Part shown: piece after piece, positions 63,195 to 64,000 of the stretch
How the letters are laid out: every line of letters begins with the position of its first letter
How positions within the stretch are numbered: position 1 is the first letter of the stretch
From: Haemaphysalis longicornis
Lineage: Eukaryota; Arthropoda; Arachnida; Ixodida; Ixodidae
DNA: 64,000 bases
Reading direction: 5' to 3'
Assembly (NCBI GenBank): GCA_013339765.2
Contig: JABSTR010000970.1
Span: 1 to 64,000, forward strand
Notes under the pieces: model-generated
The model's input: the letters and a program-made list of their open reading frames with translations, nothing else
Database searches by the model: none
What the model was told of the DNA's origin: nothing
Program-made: the position numbers and the translations under genes

Positions 63195-63332
63195 ACGGGG
63201 GTCCTGGTGCATTTCTCCCCCACTGCGAGGGAAAGCCCACTTCGGGGGCACTTTAGCAGCTCATTGAGTTTCGATATACGTATCAGCACTTATATGCGTG
63301 CTGGTTTACGTGACTTTCGATATACGTAATGC

Positions 63333-63338
63333 AATAAA
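63333..63338 (+). promoter_or_regulatory. Candidate polyadenylation signal for PANK4
   Basis: AATAAA 139 bp after the proposed PANK4 stop and the first such hexamer downstream of it. It sits at the edge of an RTE-like LINE fragment, whose minus-strand copy near 22810 has AACAAA at the matching place. It may therefore be a chance match within repeat DNA. Confidence 0.35.
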
Positions 63339-63612
63339 CGCGTGTTAGGGACATATTAGTAGAAATTAGAGGAGGAAATGTGTGGGGGTAGGGCATGTAA
63401 TGCGAAGGCAAGATAACCGTTGGTCATTAAGGGTAACAGAGTGGATCCATAGAGAAGGCTAGTGTGGCAGGGGGCGGCAGAGAGTTAGGTTGGCAGATGA
63501 GATCAAGAAGTTTGCAGGGATAAATTGGTCACAGTGAGCACAGGACCGGGATAATGCGAGATCTATGGGAGAGGCGTTTGCCCTGCAGTGGGCGTAGATA
63601 GGCTGATGATAA
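63338..63612 (+). pseudogene. RTE-like LINE 3' fragment
   Basis: Plus strand: MRRQDNRWSLRVTEWIHREG, stop, CGRGRQRVRLADEIKKFAGI, NWSQ, stop, AQDRDNARSMGEAFALQWA stop. Same C-terminal domain as at 22518-22879, with more stops. Appears inserted in a decayed Tigger-like sequence, since GATATACGTAA and GATATAAG motifs flank it at 63270-63330 and 63650-63740. Confidence 0.75.
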
Positions 63613-63746
63613 GGATGATATATATCAGGAGTCACTGTGATTTCTCGTTTGATATAAGTGTAATTTTTGCTATATATTCTCATTATAAATAAACTGTTCT
63701 GAAATAGTTCGATATAAGAATTAGTTCAATGTAAACATGTTTGATA

Positions 63747-64000
63747 CAGTCAAATCCCGCTACAACGAAATTGACGGGACGTGCGAAAAATTTCGTTGAA
63801 GCGAAAATTCGTTGAGGCGAAATCTGCCCCAACACACCACGGAAAGGCCAGAAAAATAGCCCCGTGCGTTTCCGCAACATTGGCAGCATAATACAATGCT
63901 TAGAAAAAGGAGTGACGCGCAATACCTCATGTTTATTCGGATAACAAACATACCAATGGTTATCTGTTTTTTCACCACCCAAAGAATGCGTTACGGAGGG
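63747..64000. mobile_element. Left end of a Tigger/pogo-like element, runs off the window
   Basis: CAGTCAAATCCCGCTACAACG after TA (63745-63746), followed by TTTCGTTGAAGCGAAAATTCG inverted subterminal repeats. The interior is unknown. Confidence 0.68.

Larger units (their letters stand above)
56716..62875. other. PANK4 last visible intron, 6.2 kb
   Basis: Holds the AU-rich inverted repeats, MITE, Tigger-like element and palindrome. 60830-62875 has many short GC-rich open frames on both strands but none with a recognisable domain. Confidence 0.7.

Noticed and set aside
62703..63251. 182-codon minus-strand open frame opposite the last PANK4 exon
   Set aside because: Mirror of a GC-rich exon whose plus strand matches PANK4 throughout.

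Overview
The window is animal nuclear DNA. A single multi-exon gene runs left to right across it, with GC-rich exons, GT-AG introns of about 0.6 to 11 kb, and introns packed with transposons. The density of TA-flanked Tigger/pogo-type DNA transposons and short nonautonomous copies, CR1/L2-like and RTE-like LINEs, a Penelope-like element, a BEL/Pao-like gag remnant and tRNA-headed SINEs suggests an arthropod. An ixodid tick is my best guess. That is inference from repeat style, not proof.

The only host gene I can support is PANK4, the two-domain pantothenate kinase-like / DUF89 phosphatase of coenzyme A metabolism. I place 14 exons between 3587 and 63194, including a 95-nt exon at 34668-34762 that has no ATG-initiated open frame. 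All junctions are phase-consistent: 2337 nt, 778 codons plus stop. The first coding exon(s), which would carry the first kinase glycine motif, are not in the window. The kinase half is encoded by exons from 3587 to 30210, a linker by 34668-36260, and the helical and phosphatase half by 38961-63194. The phosphatase Asp-Asn...Asp residues are present. Unlike the human protein, this one also keeps the Glu and Arg that active pantothenate kinases use, so it may be a true bifunctional enzyme.

Layout of the introns: 1-3586 holds a clipped MITE and a 2.3-kb hAT-like element with a nested MITE. 7784-19154 holds three TA elements and a nearly complete LINE (about 17318 to 12869, minus strand) nested in a Tigger-like element; this LINE starts with a canonical 2A-type ribosome-skipping motif. 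19248-24343 holds a Tigger-like, a Harbinger-like and a TTAA element, the last ending 26 bp before an exon, plus an RTE-like tail. 24529-30128 holds TA elements, SINEs and a Penelope-like endonuclease. 30211-34667 holds a TTAA element with a nested hAT MITE, a Tigger-like fragment and a BEL/Pao-like insertion. 39074-42076 ends in a 50-bp minisatellite that stops 21 bp before an exon. 42165-48705 holds a hAT copy and a Tigger-like element with a nested LINE. 51416-62875 holds TTAA elements, TA elements and a roughly 700-bp palindrome.

Several insertions can be proved from inside the window, because a second copy of the host repeat preserves the empty site (54954-55839 against 22128; 33154-34478 against about 40390). 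No rRNA, functional tRNA, CRISPR or second protein-coding host gene was recognised.
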